From the NCBI GenBank assembly GCA_025617375.2, contig JAMYGW020000001.1:1240001-1304000 (forward strand): a stretch of 64,000 nt of DNA, in the 5' to 3' direction. Position 1 is the stretch's first letter. The number at the start of each line of letters is the position of its first letter. Shown here one piece after another: positions 33,195 to 43,846 of this stretch. The notes beneath the pieces were generated by a model. It was not told the origin of the DNA. It was given only the letters and a program-made list of their open reading frames with translations, and made no database searches. The stretch comes from Acarospora socialis. Taxonomy: Eukaryota > Ascomycota > Lecanoromycetes > Acarosporales > Acarosporaceae. The position numbers and the translations under genes were made by a program.

Positions 33195-33363
33195 GGCTCG
33201 TACTCCCGCAAGATTCAAGAGGGTTAGACCTAGTGCTGTGTATGGATGGGTGCGGTATATAAAAGTCTGTTTTCGACCAGGGGAGGTCCGTTCAGTCACG
33301 CTACGCAAAAGTACGCGCATTTAGAGAGCTTTTCCACAAGACATGTGTACGGAGATGATTCAG

Positions 33364-33483
33364 CCCATCATTTGGGCACCTACTAAGCCCATCATTTGGG
33401 CACCTACTAAGCCCATCATTTGGGCACCTACTAAGCCCATCATTTGGGAAATTACTAAGCCCATCATCCTTGGTGCTAACAAG
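33364..33483. repeat. 24-bp minisatellite, five units
   Basis: Five head-to-tail 24-bp units begin CCCATCATTTGGGCACCTAC and end TAAG. The first three are identical, the fourth has a few changes, and the fifth is diverged in its second half. On the minus strand the array is open and encodes an eight-residue repeat (NDGLSRCP), but no gene model covers it. Confidence 0.95.
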
Positions 33484-34638
33484 GTGCCCTTGTGGTCCTG
33501 GGCTCTGAGAGGAAGTGATTAGACGCCTCAACCTCCAACGCTGAAGCCGTCAGGCGAAGGAGAAGCGGAGGATGTTTTAGATGTCGGCTCGCACTGCCTC
33601 AGGAGATCAGAACTGGTGTTGCCGTGGGCTTAATCCCACCAAGGTTATACACCTCCCGGGAGGGGGTACAGGATGAATTGCCTGGGAAGCTATACAATAA
33701 TCTTGTCTACACCTTGAAGAAGGCCAGTCTTACAGATCAACACAACAGACCATCAGATGAAAAAGAGCAAGAAGCAGCTCTGCAAAACACGTTGTCCAAG
33801 TAATCGCAGGAGAAGATTGCAAGTGAGCAAGCTATGTCACACTTATGGAACCTTCATGGAAGGAGAGGTATACCACAAGAAGTATGGGGCTCTAAATCTT
33901 CAAGTCAGAAGATCTTGTGCACAGGTGGAGCCTGATTCCAGTCAAGGATCAGTGGTCGAGAGCAATACACCGACAATCAGGCTGCCATCCATAAGAAAGA
34001 TTTGGTGACTCTCGTGAAGAGAGGTCTGATATCCAGAAAGAGGCCGCTAAGGTTCATGAACGGATACTGGAGTGAAGTCAAAATACTTGAGCTGGGCTCC
34101 TAAATTACTTGGCATCTTCAAGTGGGACGGTAATTGGATGGCTACCGTGCCAGCGCCGTCATCAACTAGGGCTGGTGTTGCGTGGTGACTTACTACTTCA
34201 ATAAGACTATGCCATAAGATGCCATAAGTCTCTGGAAGCCATTCCACGCATGCTGAGGTTGGCGTCGATCGGGACCGCCCAGGAGCTCCGATCCTCCAGC
34301 TTTCGCAATTGGCTGCTTACAGCTAGTGGCCTTTCCTTACCCTTCCCATTCGAGCCGGGGAGACATTCTGCAACATACAACATCGACGACCGAAGTGGTA
34401 ACGTCCTCGGGCACAACAAGATTGCCCGCTGTAATGGTGGCCATTGCAAATCTGTGCATTGCGCGAGCCCAGACACTATTCGGCCTGGAAGTACGACCTC
34501 CCAACATACAAGATCCACAGCCGAGGCGCCAACTTATGTGGCCACAACAACATCACATGGCATTTGACACTTCCTTTCTTTTCCTAGCGCCTGTGGTGCC
34601 TTAGTGGTCTGACAGACCGTTTTAAGCAATTTGACAAG

Positions 34639-35019
34639 ATGTGGGACTACAACCCGGCAGTTGTCATCAAACATGAAGAGCGCATTATCAGCTCTTGTCC
34701 TGTTTCGATCACGTCAGACATTATCGGTGAGGTCATCCCTAACCGCTTGAGCCGCTCCAGCAGGGACATTGAGAATTCCCGCCGCGACTGGAACGACTCG
34801 GCGCTCAGCCTACAGTCCGAGTCGCGGCAGAACAATCACCGAGCGCTTAGGGCTTTCTTTCTCATGACCAGGGACTATGTTCAAAGAGAAAGAGCGAAAG
34901 CCGGAGCAAGGACTGACGGAATGTTTTTGTGCAGTGGGAATGTACAGGAAGCATCTTTGGTTATAGGATGGTGTTGCCAACAAGAGGTGGAGAAGCTTCT
35001 TGGTGGCGCAGAGACTTGA
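34639..35019 (+). CDS. Hypothetical open frame, 126 aa
   Basis: A genuine ATG opens a 126-codon frame (MWDYNPAVVIKHEERIISSC...) with a charged Arg/Ser-rich middle (RLSRSSRDIENSRRDWNDS) and a C-terminal GWCCQQEVEKLL. No signal peptide, membrane segment or known domain was recognised. It lies in a gene-poor stretch and may be an exon of a decayed gene. It is listed because composition and start are plausible, not because function is supported. Confidence 0.22.
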   Translation: MWDYNPAVVIKHEERIISSCPVSITSDIIGEVIPNRLSRSSRDIENSRRDWNDSALSLQSESRQNNHRALRAFFLMTRDYVQRERAKAGARTDGMFLCSGNVQEASLVIGWCCQQEVEKLLGGAET

Positions 35020-37579
35020 AGTGGGCACAAGCCTAAGCCCCTCTTTACTCTCCAATAAAAGCTTCATCAATCAGATGTACCTGAAACGACACTCGAGGGG
35101 GGCAAAAGAAGTCCCAAGGAACAAGACAAGAAGAATGGAAACCGACGTTCCCAAGGACACAGTCCTTCTCACCACCGTACGCAATGCAATACAACAACAT
35201 AATCATCGAACTCATCGAATCCTAAGGCGAGACTAGCAAACGAACACCAAAACACAATTTGTGTCTGCCGAGTTCAGAGTCTGAAACCCACAAGGTCGTT
35301 CATCCTGAATTGAGCGACTCGTTTTATGACTCCACAGAGTCCAAATTCTATTTACCTAACAGCATCCATCATATCGAGGTGCTCTTCCACAGGATGACAG
35401 CTTCAACTCATCTTCTGATTCATATGCAGTCACACATCTGAGTGGAGACGTGCTCAAAATTAGCAGCACAGACAACACTCTGGAAGCTAAAGCTCTGTCT
35501 CTCTGGTTGCAGCATTCTGTACTGTTTTGAATGTTCCTCAAAAGCTTCAAGCCTATATTTTCAATGGGCCAGAGGTTTTGCCCGGATCCAGGGCCTAATA
35601 CTTCCAAAACTAATCACCACAAGTGACATCACGATTGGCGAACAAATGCCGCCAGGCCACCAACGCAATGCTCAGTTCCAATGCGGGTGAACTTCCAAAT
35701 CAGGGAGAGTTCACATCTCAGCAAAACAAGCAGGAACTTAAGCGGCGAAGGTGTGGCGTTGCTGTACTTCGTTCTCGTGGGCCTGGTTTTAGCGGCAACA
35801 CTGCCCTCGGTGAAGCCCCCTTATCCCGGGAGAAAGAACTAAGGGCTTGAGTGGCACAGACTCAGCGTTTGATCCTTGATTGCTTTGCCCACCTTCCTTT
35901 GCCTTGCCTTCTTGCCTTTGCTTACACTGGCACGGGCCGGTCACACTCGATGCGAGCTTGCGTGCGTCGATGCATCGGTGGCTCCCATCCTTGACCTTTG
36001 TATTGTTCCAAGGAAACAATACGCAGTATTAGGTACCTAATCACAAACCCTCCGGCTTGACGAAAGGCGGAAGACGTTGCAATGGCCGCTGTCCTTGTTT
36101 GATTTCAGACCGAGTTTGGGCAAGACTCATCAATGCTCAAAGTAGCCAATCTTTCCACCAACGGCACGAGCCTTCAGATCTTTTGACCTTGTGGAGACGC
36201 TACTCGGACGGAATCGAGGATCATCAAGCGGTAAAGACAGCTAGATTGATCATAGATATGTTTCCTGCCGCTTGGTTCAAGGCAGTACTCTTTTAACACT
36301 GACCTCCGGCGTCCTAGCATCTGCTTACTCCTGATGAGTTTGGCTTTCTGTTGCACGTGGCCTTCCTGCCAGTTATGCTGGTCACGTTATGTCAATAGCT
36401 CATCCTGCTAGGCCATCAATGCAGGGCACAATAGAGCCGGAGCACCTCTTGGCGCCCTTGCCAGCGCTCTTCGAGTTGGATTGCCTCGACAATTCGGCAC
36501 TGCACGGAAAGGTCAAAAGCGATCAGGGAAATTTAGCACGCCCCAGTCCTCAGCCGGTGCCGCCTGTTGGCCAACAACGCCCACGGTCTTCGTCGCGTCT
36601 CTGATCTCCTGCGGCATCTGGTTGCGGACTTCCTGCATTCGGACGACATAGTCCACAGGCTTAGGGCAAAGAGCCCTCTAAGTAGGCTTCTACTCCATAC
36701 TGTGCGCAAAGGAAGGCACCGCCAACTCCGACTGCGGAGTAAAAGTAAACATCCAAAAGAGGCTTATTGACTTGCGACATATGCTCAATGCCATCTGCTC
36801 GTCTACCCAAACCTTGTCATTACTTTGACTTCGACGCCACCAAGGGTATCGTTTGTCTGGCAGCTATAGAAGGCACTTACCCTAACCGGGGTTTCACGCT
36901 ACTCTTATACTAGCTAGTGCTCGTATAAAGCAGAGAAAATTTCTGCTTGCCGAACCGAGCAACCTTACCATCTGGATTCCTCCAACCTCTATGTGTGCAT
37001 AGAGGTCCTCAGTGTTTGAAACAACGATGCTAGAGCGAGAGCATGCAGTTCTGAATGTCGGAACTTATATTCCGACTTACACTGTCATTACAGTTGAAAC
37101 CTCAGCTGCACCTGGATGAGATGGGAGAACATCACACCTTTTTCCATATATTAGCCGGGGAATCTGAGCATGGACAAGCACCGTACGGCCAGGACGAGTC
37201 CAGAAAGACCACCGTCTTCTTACCACTAAAGTCCTACCGCTAGCGATTTTTGCAGCGCACTTGTGGTGCCCTTTCACTGAACTCTCCAGCTCTGCTTTTC
37301 AATTGGTGGATTTTGTGCTAGTGCCTTTCTGTGGTCTCTCATGCGGGTATTTACCCGGTTTACAACAAGCGCCAATCACTGCAACATGCCCTCGGAAGGG
37401 CCGGAAGACTGATAATTGAGTCTGCTTGCACTTGGTTCTCACACTCAGAGCTCACCCGTATGCACTGAGTTGAGGTTTCCGTGATGGATACTTGAATAAG
37501 GGACGGAAGCAACAAATACTGCAGTATACGCTCTTCGAATGAAATCTGGAGCTAAATTGCCCACTTGCTTGCCCTAGAG

Positions 37580-37882
37580 ATGGGAAGGTGGAATACTGCT
37601 CCAGGCTCAGTGGTACAAGATTCTATGCTGGGACAGTCCCAGGTTCGGGAGCTCTACCCAGAGAATAGGTGCTTATGGGACTTGGTTAGAGCCCGGAAGA
37701 GGATGACGGAGATGATGGAGAACAAGAAGTGGATTGAATTGTGGAGCGAACCGCTGTTGATGAGGTGGGGTTTGGTTGATGTTGGTTGTAAAAGGAGAGC
37801 TGTGAAATGGAAAGGGGATATCGGAGGGCAAGAATCATTCAGTATCTACGAACATCTCATTTCCCGGAAACAACAACGGTGA
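37580..37882 (+). CDS. Hypothetical open frame or 3' exon, 100 aa
   Basis: The frame starts at ATG 37580, just after a CCCTAG that could be a splice acceptor. It reads MGRWNTAPGSVVQDSMLGQS, then YPENRCLWDLVRARKRMTEM and WIELWSEPLLMRWGL, a protein-like composition with many Trp and charged residues. No family was recognised. It could be the last exon of a gene whose other exons are decayed. Confidence 0.22.
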   Translation: MGRWNTAPGSVVQDSMLGQSQVRELYPENRCLWDLVRARKRMTEMMENKKWIELWSEPLLMRWGLVDVGCKRRAVKWKGDIGGQESFSIYEHLISRKQQR

Positions 37883-39071
37883 ACACTCAAACCTGTCTAC
37901 GACTGATCGTCATACAACATAGACCAAAATCCCCCTGTGATGTGATAGAATGATATCGTCACGATGGATCAGCTACCGGGATAGGAGAATGAGAATATGA
38001 GAAACTGGTGCTCTTCTTCAGACTTCATAAGCGTGCTCTATCTGGGCAAAAGCTTGTTCATTTCTGTCGTGGAATGAGCGTTGGCTCGGTTCAGTTCCAA
38101 ATACCTCCGTGATTGATCAACATGCGAGATTAAAGCATGATTGCACGAGGGAGTGCTGTTCGTCGGGCAAGGTATTGCAAAAGGATGGACTCGGTCCTTT
38201 CATTCGGATGCTTCTATCCATGACCTTATAAGAGTGTTAGGGTTTGGTATTTGGGAGCAACAACTACATAGCATAGTGCAAAGCTGCAACTAGGGAAGCG
38301 ATCTTGGAAGATGTGAAGGAAATATCATTCTGACCTGACGACCGTTCGGGTCCTCGGACTCCTTACTCGGCACCTACCCCGGACAACGGAGTCCGTCAAG
38401 TGCTAGGTTTCGTTAATGTGGTCACAGTTAGAAGCCAGTTGTTGGAGACATTGCTATTTTCGCCTTGAAGTGCTTTGATGTGGCTATGGTTGGTGTTGCC
38501 TATCATTCGATGGAAAGATTGGCTCGTCTGCCTTGTTATGACTTATTGTATGTCATGCTGGAAGAGATTGCCATGGCAGCAGTCAATATGCTCGGGATTC
38601 GGTGATGAAGGAGGTGTTGTCAGTCTTCACATACTGGCACTGGCTATATAGATAGCCTGTCAGTTCTGGCATCTTCAAAAGACCAAGTTTATCCTCTGAA
38701 TGCGTCCTACAACGCTAATCAACCCGATCATAGCGAATGAATGGGTTTTCGAGTACCACGAAGAATGGACCAGGTATATGTTTTACTCCGCTCTCTGGGT
38801 CTTCACCCATGCTGTGAAAGGGGGAAGATACCTCAGGCGAGAAGCGTATTGGGAGGAGATCTAGGCATGAGTGAAGACTAGAATATTGTAGGAATGGTAC
38901 ATCATTGAAAGAGAAAGGTGGAAAGTGATGACTGCGAGGTCTGCCCAGAAGACGGAGACCAGGCCTTCATAGTGGTAGATACGCCAAACGTAGCGGCAGA
39001 TGGGACTAAATACTACGACTGACAACGTGTTAATGAAAACGGGTCGAAGAGCAGCGTCCAGACTGCAACAA

Positions 39072-39344
39072 GGGCATTGGTATCTCGCTGTGCCTTTGGC
39101 TTTTAGCGGCTTCTGTCTGTTCTGTCGGAACTTTGATGACATCTTGAAGAGCACCGTCTCTACTTCTCTTCGTCGCCGATGCAGAAGGTCTTTTCAAGAA
39201 GACGGGCATTGGTATCTCAGCTTTGTCTTTGGCTTTACTAGCAGCTCCTATCTGTCCTTTCCATCATCTGACAACACCTTGTACGCCAGAGCACCGTCTC
39301 TACTTCTTCTTCGTCGTCGATGAAAATGGGGTCTTTTCAGAACG
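39072..39344. repeat. Diverged ~135-bp tandem duplication
   Basis: Two copies, 39072-39203 and about 39204-39344, share the start GGGCATTGGTATCTC, an internal AGAGCACCGTCTCTACTTCT and an end GGTCTTTTCA(A)GAA, with substitutions and small indels between. A third partial start (GGCGGGCAT) follows. No gene covers it. Confidence 0.85.
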
Positions 39345-39612
39345 GCGGGCATATTATCATAGGAGTACCAAAGTACTTGCCTTACGTTATACTTGTTTTG
39401 CTTACTGACTTTTGCATCCACGGCTCTTCTACCTTACCACAGTCACTAGTCAGTCATGCATAGGCTCACACCTCTGGAGTTTCCGAAAGCAAGACTCTAC
39501 AAACTGAAAACTCGTACTACGTGCATGTTCCCGTATATATGGTAGAATTGTCCGCTACTCATGCCAACAGTATCAATACAACTGTGTACTACCGATTGGT
39601 GAAGCCGTCCAT

Positions 39613-40965
39613 CTACCAAGCCCTATCCTTCCAAGGAAGTTCGTCCTCACGGATATCAGTGCAGGTAAAAGGGACGCACAGCTGTCCACAACCTCGAGCA
39701 AGGATAGCATGCCTCACGGTTGACGTACAAGACACCAGAGGCTGTACGAACTGCAACGCCTGAGTAAAGCAGTCCAGAACTGCAGCGCAAAAAGCCGGAA
39801 CCGATACGCTCTCAGGCCGCTGTGCTTTTTCGAGGAACATCTGAAACTTCTTAACGCTCGGGACTTTGCGTCGATGGATGCGTCGATAGACCTTTGCGTA
39901 ACTAGGGCGGAGGTTCAACCCTTGCTTCTTAAGCTTGTCAGTGAGCCAATCGCGCCAGTAAGCTCGAGCCAAGATATGGACCAGGTTTTCTTCACCCTTG
40001 GGGTAGCCGACGAAAAAGAGGAGTTGCTGATTGACGCCGGCTATTTTCGACAGAAGTTCGCTCCTCTTCATCTCAATCAACATTGCAACATTGGTACTTT
40101 CGGTGAGCTGGTCAGGCGATCGCGAGTCGTTGACGGCATGGATCACTGTTTCTCTGAATATCCAGGCCGACCTGACTTTCGTGGAAAAGTCCAGCATCCC
40201 CTTAATATCCTTAGAGCACTCGGCAAGGACGTCTATGGTGGTCTTGAAATTCGATAGGTGGTTCTCCACGTGGGTTACGGCGAGACTGGAGCAGCCATAC
40301 ATGTCCGCGACGGCCATGATGGTTTCCAACGGACCCTTGATGCCGGTGAAGCTCGCCTTTGGTAAAGCCAGTGGCTTGTGATAGATGAGACCGAATAGAT
40401 GTATGTGTGCATCAATGCATTGGCGACGTGCTTTTGCCAAAGCAGTCGTCGGGTCGTCTTCATAGTCAATCAGCCTGGGAGGTCCAACCCTGTCTGAGTC
40501 TTCCTCGGTCGACACGTGAGTTCGTTCCATGAGATCCTAAAGGTTACTCCATATTCAGCAAGTCTCGAGGGCTCAGTCAAAGCCGCCTGTACCTTTCTAA
40601 TGCAAATACCCTCAGGGTGTCCATCCTCGAACCTAAGTTCATATCTCCACAAGACAGGATCAGTAGATGACGCTGCCTCTGGATCTCCTGCCCATCGTCT
40701 GCTTAAGCTGGCCTTGAAGAAAGGCGAATGCAAGCCCAGTACTAAGCTGTGTACACGGTAGGTGTGTTCGACACTAGTTGAAAGCCGGATCTCGACATCC
40801 CCATCGTGGAAACTAGGGAAGGGTTTAGGTTTGGGCGCGGTCTGCATCGTTGATCCGTCAGCATGGGTCTCAGAGGTTTCGAAGATGATGGCTTTCACAC
40901 CATACCTCGGTCAGAGCAGCAATCAACTTATCCAAGCGAGACTCGGTCACGGATGAAAAGGTCAT
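39613..40965 (-). CDS. BTB/POZ domain protein
   Basis: Model: complement(join(39613..40536,40593..40841,40906..40965)), 410 aa, introns 56 and 64 nt, in phase. Exon 1 is MTFSSVTESRLDKLIAALTE. The BTB fold follows in exon 2: HDGDVEIRLSTSVEHTYRVH, SLVLGLHSPFFKASLSRRW and LWRYELRFEDG. Exon 3 continues with AKARRQCIDAHIHLFGLIYH, a BACK-like helical region (ETIMAVADMYGCSSLAVTHV) and a helical C-terminus rich in basic residues. Lineage-expanded fungal BTB proteins of this size are common; partners and function cannot be told from sequence. The start is based on the only ATG that splices in phase to the BTB exon via a GCTGAC branch and GATGCAG acceptor. Confidence 0.75.
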
Positions 40966-41629
40966 TTTGAGGCTGATATGGAACAAGAAGATGAGCTTGG
41001 CTCTCCGATTGTGGCTGGAGGCATTTGAGTTGGGTTCGTGTGAGTATGAGTATGAGTTATTTTAAGGTGTCTGCTAGGTGAATTAATTGCTGCAAGGTTA
41101 CGAGTATGGTGTTAGCCGGTTTGCTCTTGGAAAGGTCCCGTGTGATCGGCCGGGAGCCTTCATACAGTTCTCACTCACTGTGAAATGATCAAAACTGATT
41201 AGACAGGAATAGACAACATGTAGCTATCGGGAAGGTCCACAAAATACGCACCCAATGTACCCACTTGCTGGAAACAAGGACAGCTCGGAGGGTTGTCGTA
41301 GGCAGCCTTTCACAAAATCCTTTGGTCAGCAATTCATAGTTGTAAGTTGAGAAATCTTGGCACACTTCAGTTTATCAGAAAGGCTGGTTATGCTTTGTAC
41401 GAACTGCAATATGAGTTCTTCAACCTGAATAGAAGAACTCGGAGGGCAACAGACTCATGTTTCCAAAGCAACATCGTGATTGACCGATTGGAAAGGTAGA
41501 GCATGTCACGTTGAGCGCAGCAGAACATGCTGGCAGTTTTAGTAGACGTTGTCTTAGGAGATACGATTGCTATTCCACTATAACATGCAACCGAGCTATC
41601 TCAAAACAAACACCCTGACTCTAACCCCT
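40966..41629. other. Intergenic, no gene seen
   Basis: About 660 bp between two minus-strand genes, holding the BTB gene promoter and the RPS15 3' end. No supported feature. Confidence 0.5.
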
Positions 41630-42430
41630 CTACTTCAAAGGAATAAACCGAGATGAGTGCGTGGCACCGATACCTGGTCTTCCGTGCTTGACAGGCTTGC
41701 TGCATGCAGTATCAGCACAATCATATCCATAGCGCTCATCCGAGTCAACTTACTAAGATATCGAGAACTCCCCGAGGTAGTGTCCCACCATCTCCGGCTT
41801 GATCTCCACTTGATTGAACTCCTTGCCCGAGTAGATACCAATGACACTTCCAATCATCTCCGGTACCACAATCATGTTCCTGAGATGGGTCTTGACCAGG
41901 TCTGGCTTCTCGTTCGGCTTAGCCTCTTGCTTGGCTTTGCGTAGTTTCTTGATAAGCCCCATAGGCTTCCGCTTGAGGCCACGGTTGAACCGACGCCGGG
42001 CACGGGCGTGGACGAGATCCCGGAGTTCTTCGGATGTAAGGTCGAGCAGTCTAATAATCCATCAATCTTCCATCCATCTTCTCCAGGTGGATCGGGAGGA
42101 CAGAAACGTACTGGTCGAGGTCAACGCCACGGTAAGAGAACTTTCGGAAGGCTCTCTTCTTCTTCAACTCTATTTGATCACTGCCTTAGCCTCCGGATTT
42201 CTTATGGTGCATCGTACAATCCCCCAACACGCCAGTCTCCATCTCTGTAGCTCTCATGCGGATGTAGAACTTCCATCAGGTAAAGATGAATATGGAACTA
42301 GATATACATACCAGCAGCCTCCTCGGCGTTCTAGTACACGACTCTGTCAGCTCGGATCTCCCAACCCAGTGCGACACGCAGCGCCGAGCAAGGAGTGCTG
42401 TCGTCTACTCACATAGTTCTCGTCTGCCAT
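41630..42430 (-). CDS. RPS15: Cytosolic 40S ribosomal protein S15 (uS19)
   Basis: Model: complement(join(41630..41699,41754..42050,42112..42169,42312..42330,42413..42430)), 153 aa, four introns of 54, 61, 142 and 82 nt, all in phase. The protein reads [60 protein letters not shown], then [20 protein letters not shown] and [19 protein letters not shown]. Its length is exactly that of the eukaryotic family. Exons 1 and 2 are tiny (18 and 19 nt), a common arrangement at the 5' end of fungal ribosomal protein genes. The true stop is at 41630-41632 in the final exon's frame. RPP2 lies 450 bp upstream in the same orientation. Confidence 0.97.
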
Positions 42431-42883
42431 AATTTCTAGTTGAGCTCGTTTCCGATGGATGTCGAGGCGCGAAGAAGTGTCGTCGTTGATCGTTCGACGT
42501 TCTCTTAGCGGATTGCGGTCATCGCTTCTCTAAGCGAGCCGTGGGTTGCGCTAAGGGCGTCCAACCCTATTACTCCTCATCGATACGTGCCTCAACACAT
42601 AGGTACTACCTACAATCAAGAGGCATTCTATTTTCTAAGATTCGCCGTGGAACATGTTTTCTGAGGGCAAGCAAGTTCTTCCGAAAGTGGGAGAACCAGG
42701 AGTCTTAAAACAGGCTAGAGCTGACTATGTGACTACCTTACTTCCTTGACTGATCAGATGCCGTAGATCACATCTTCAACCCTACAGAGCATGCCCACCA
42801 GCGACTAAGATGCATATATCTTGACTGTTTGAGGCAAGGGAAGAAGACTTTCATTCTCTGTAGAAGTTCAATGCTGTAGCTGT
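42431..42883. other. Promoter of RPS15 / 3' flank of RPP2
   Basis: A 453-bp gap between two ribosomal protein genes transcribed in the same direction. No open frame of note. Confidence 0.5.
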
Positions 42884-43294
42884 TTAGTCGAACAGACCGA
42901 AGCCCATATCCTCGTCCGACTCCTCTTTCTCCTCTTCCTTCTTCTCCTCGGCTTTAGCTTCGTCCGCAGGAGCAGCGCCACCGGCACCACCAGCAGGAGC
43001 CGCAGCTCCTCCACCAGAGCCACCTGATGGAACCGATGCAAGCTTCGTGGAACCCTCGGCGATCAACTAGCACCGCTCTGTCAACTTCTATCCTTATCCA
43101 ATAACAGGCGTGCATCCTGCGATTCATAGTCATACCTCTGCCAAATCTTTGCCCTCGAGCTCAGAGATCAGCTTATCCAATCGGTCGTCGTCCGCCTCGA
43201 TGCCGACGGATCCGAGAACGTCTTTAACGTCTTTCGCGGATGGGGAGGTGTTGCCACCAAGACCCAGGAGAAGGTATGCTGCGAGATGCTTCAT
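42884..43294 (-). CDS. RPP2: 60S acidic ribosomal protein P2
   Basis: Model: complement(join(42884..43066,43136..43294)), 113 aa, intron 69 nt (GTATGA..GCTAG), in phase. It reads [40 protein letters not shown], then an Ala/Gly/Pro hinge, and finishes with the P-protein C-terminal peptide [12 protein letters not shown] that recruits GTPase factors to the ribosomal stalk. The [10 protein letters not shown] start and absence of the P1 signature identify it as P2. Confidence 0.97.
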
Positions 43295-43846
43295 TTTGGA
43301 GATAGCTGCAACACAGCGTTAACGGACGTTCTTTGCAGTCGCACAGGCCATATGTGTATAGTAGTGCCTGGGATTGCTTACTTTAGTATTTGGACTTGTG
43401 TCGAACAAGAGAATCAATCGATTTAACCGCGAGTTGGGCGGAGACTGAAACGTCAAGCTCTGAAATGTTGGATAGCTTTGCTGTTCCGAAATTCTATGAC
43501 TTATCGCCAAAAAGCTGAGTGTGTGTGGGATTGTTGTAGTCTAACCCCATTCGGCTCGCTTCGTTCAGCGGCTTTCCGCTACAGTTACGGTTTACGCCTC
43601 TCATGCTACTCATATCTACAGGGCGGACAACCATCAACACCCCGGTCATACCTCGCCCGTTACGACCTTGTATTCACTGGCAGCGTCACTCTATATAAGA
43701 TAGTAGCGATGCATTCCTCTACTCTCTCACCCTTCTGTTGATATGCTACTGGTATACTCAAACCATGACTTCTCATCTACCAACCAACCATTGCCGGTAA
43801 CAGAAGCGCTGCCCGAACTTCCTACACGACGCATCACATACGCATC
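43295..43846. other. Divergent promoter RPP2/SPT2
   Basis: A 552-bp gap between divergent genes. No supported coding frame. A TATA-like CTATATAAGA lies at about 43690, about 155 bp before the SPT2 start. Confidence 0.5.

Larger units (their letters stand above)
33195..39612. other. Gene-poor 6.4-kb stretch with repeats and exon-like fragments
   Basis: No complete gene was recovered. The stretch contains a 24-bp minisatellite and a diverged tandem duplication (listed separately). Coding-like fragments without a family include plus strand about 34250-34566 (YNIDDRSGNVLGHNKIARCN), 34639-35019 and 37580-37882. On the minus strand, 36513-36677 is an exon-like 54-codon stretch that starts at a CTTAG acceptor and reads VDYVVRMQEVRNQMPQEIRD. 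Near 33975-34095 (+) is HKKDLVTLVKRGLISRKR. These look like debris of older genes or repeats. Neighbouring stretches are free of long frames on both strands. Confidence 0.55.

Noticed and set aside
33600-34020. Possible mobile-element fragment
   Set aside because: A CACCTCCCGGGAGGGGG palindrome near 33650 and broken frames suggested repeat debris, but no transposase, reverse transcriptase or terminal repeat could be recognised.
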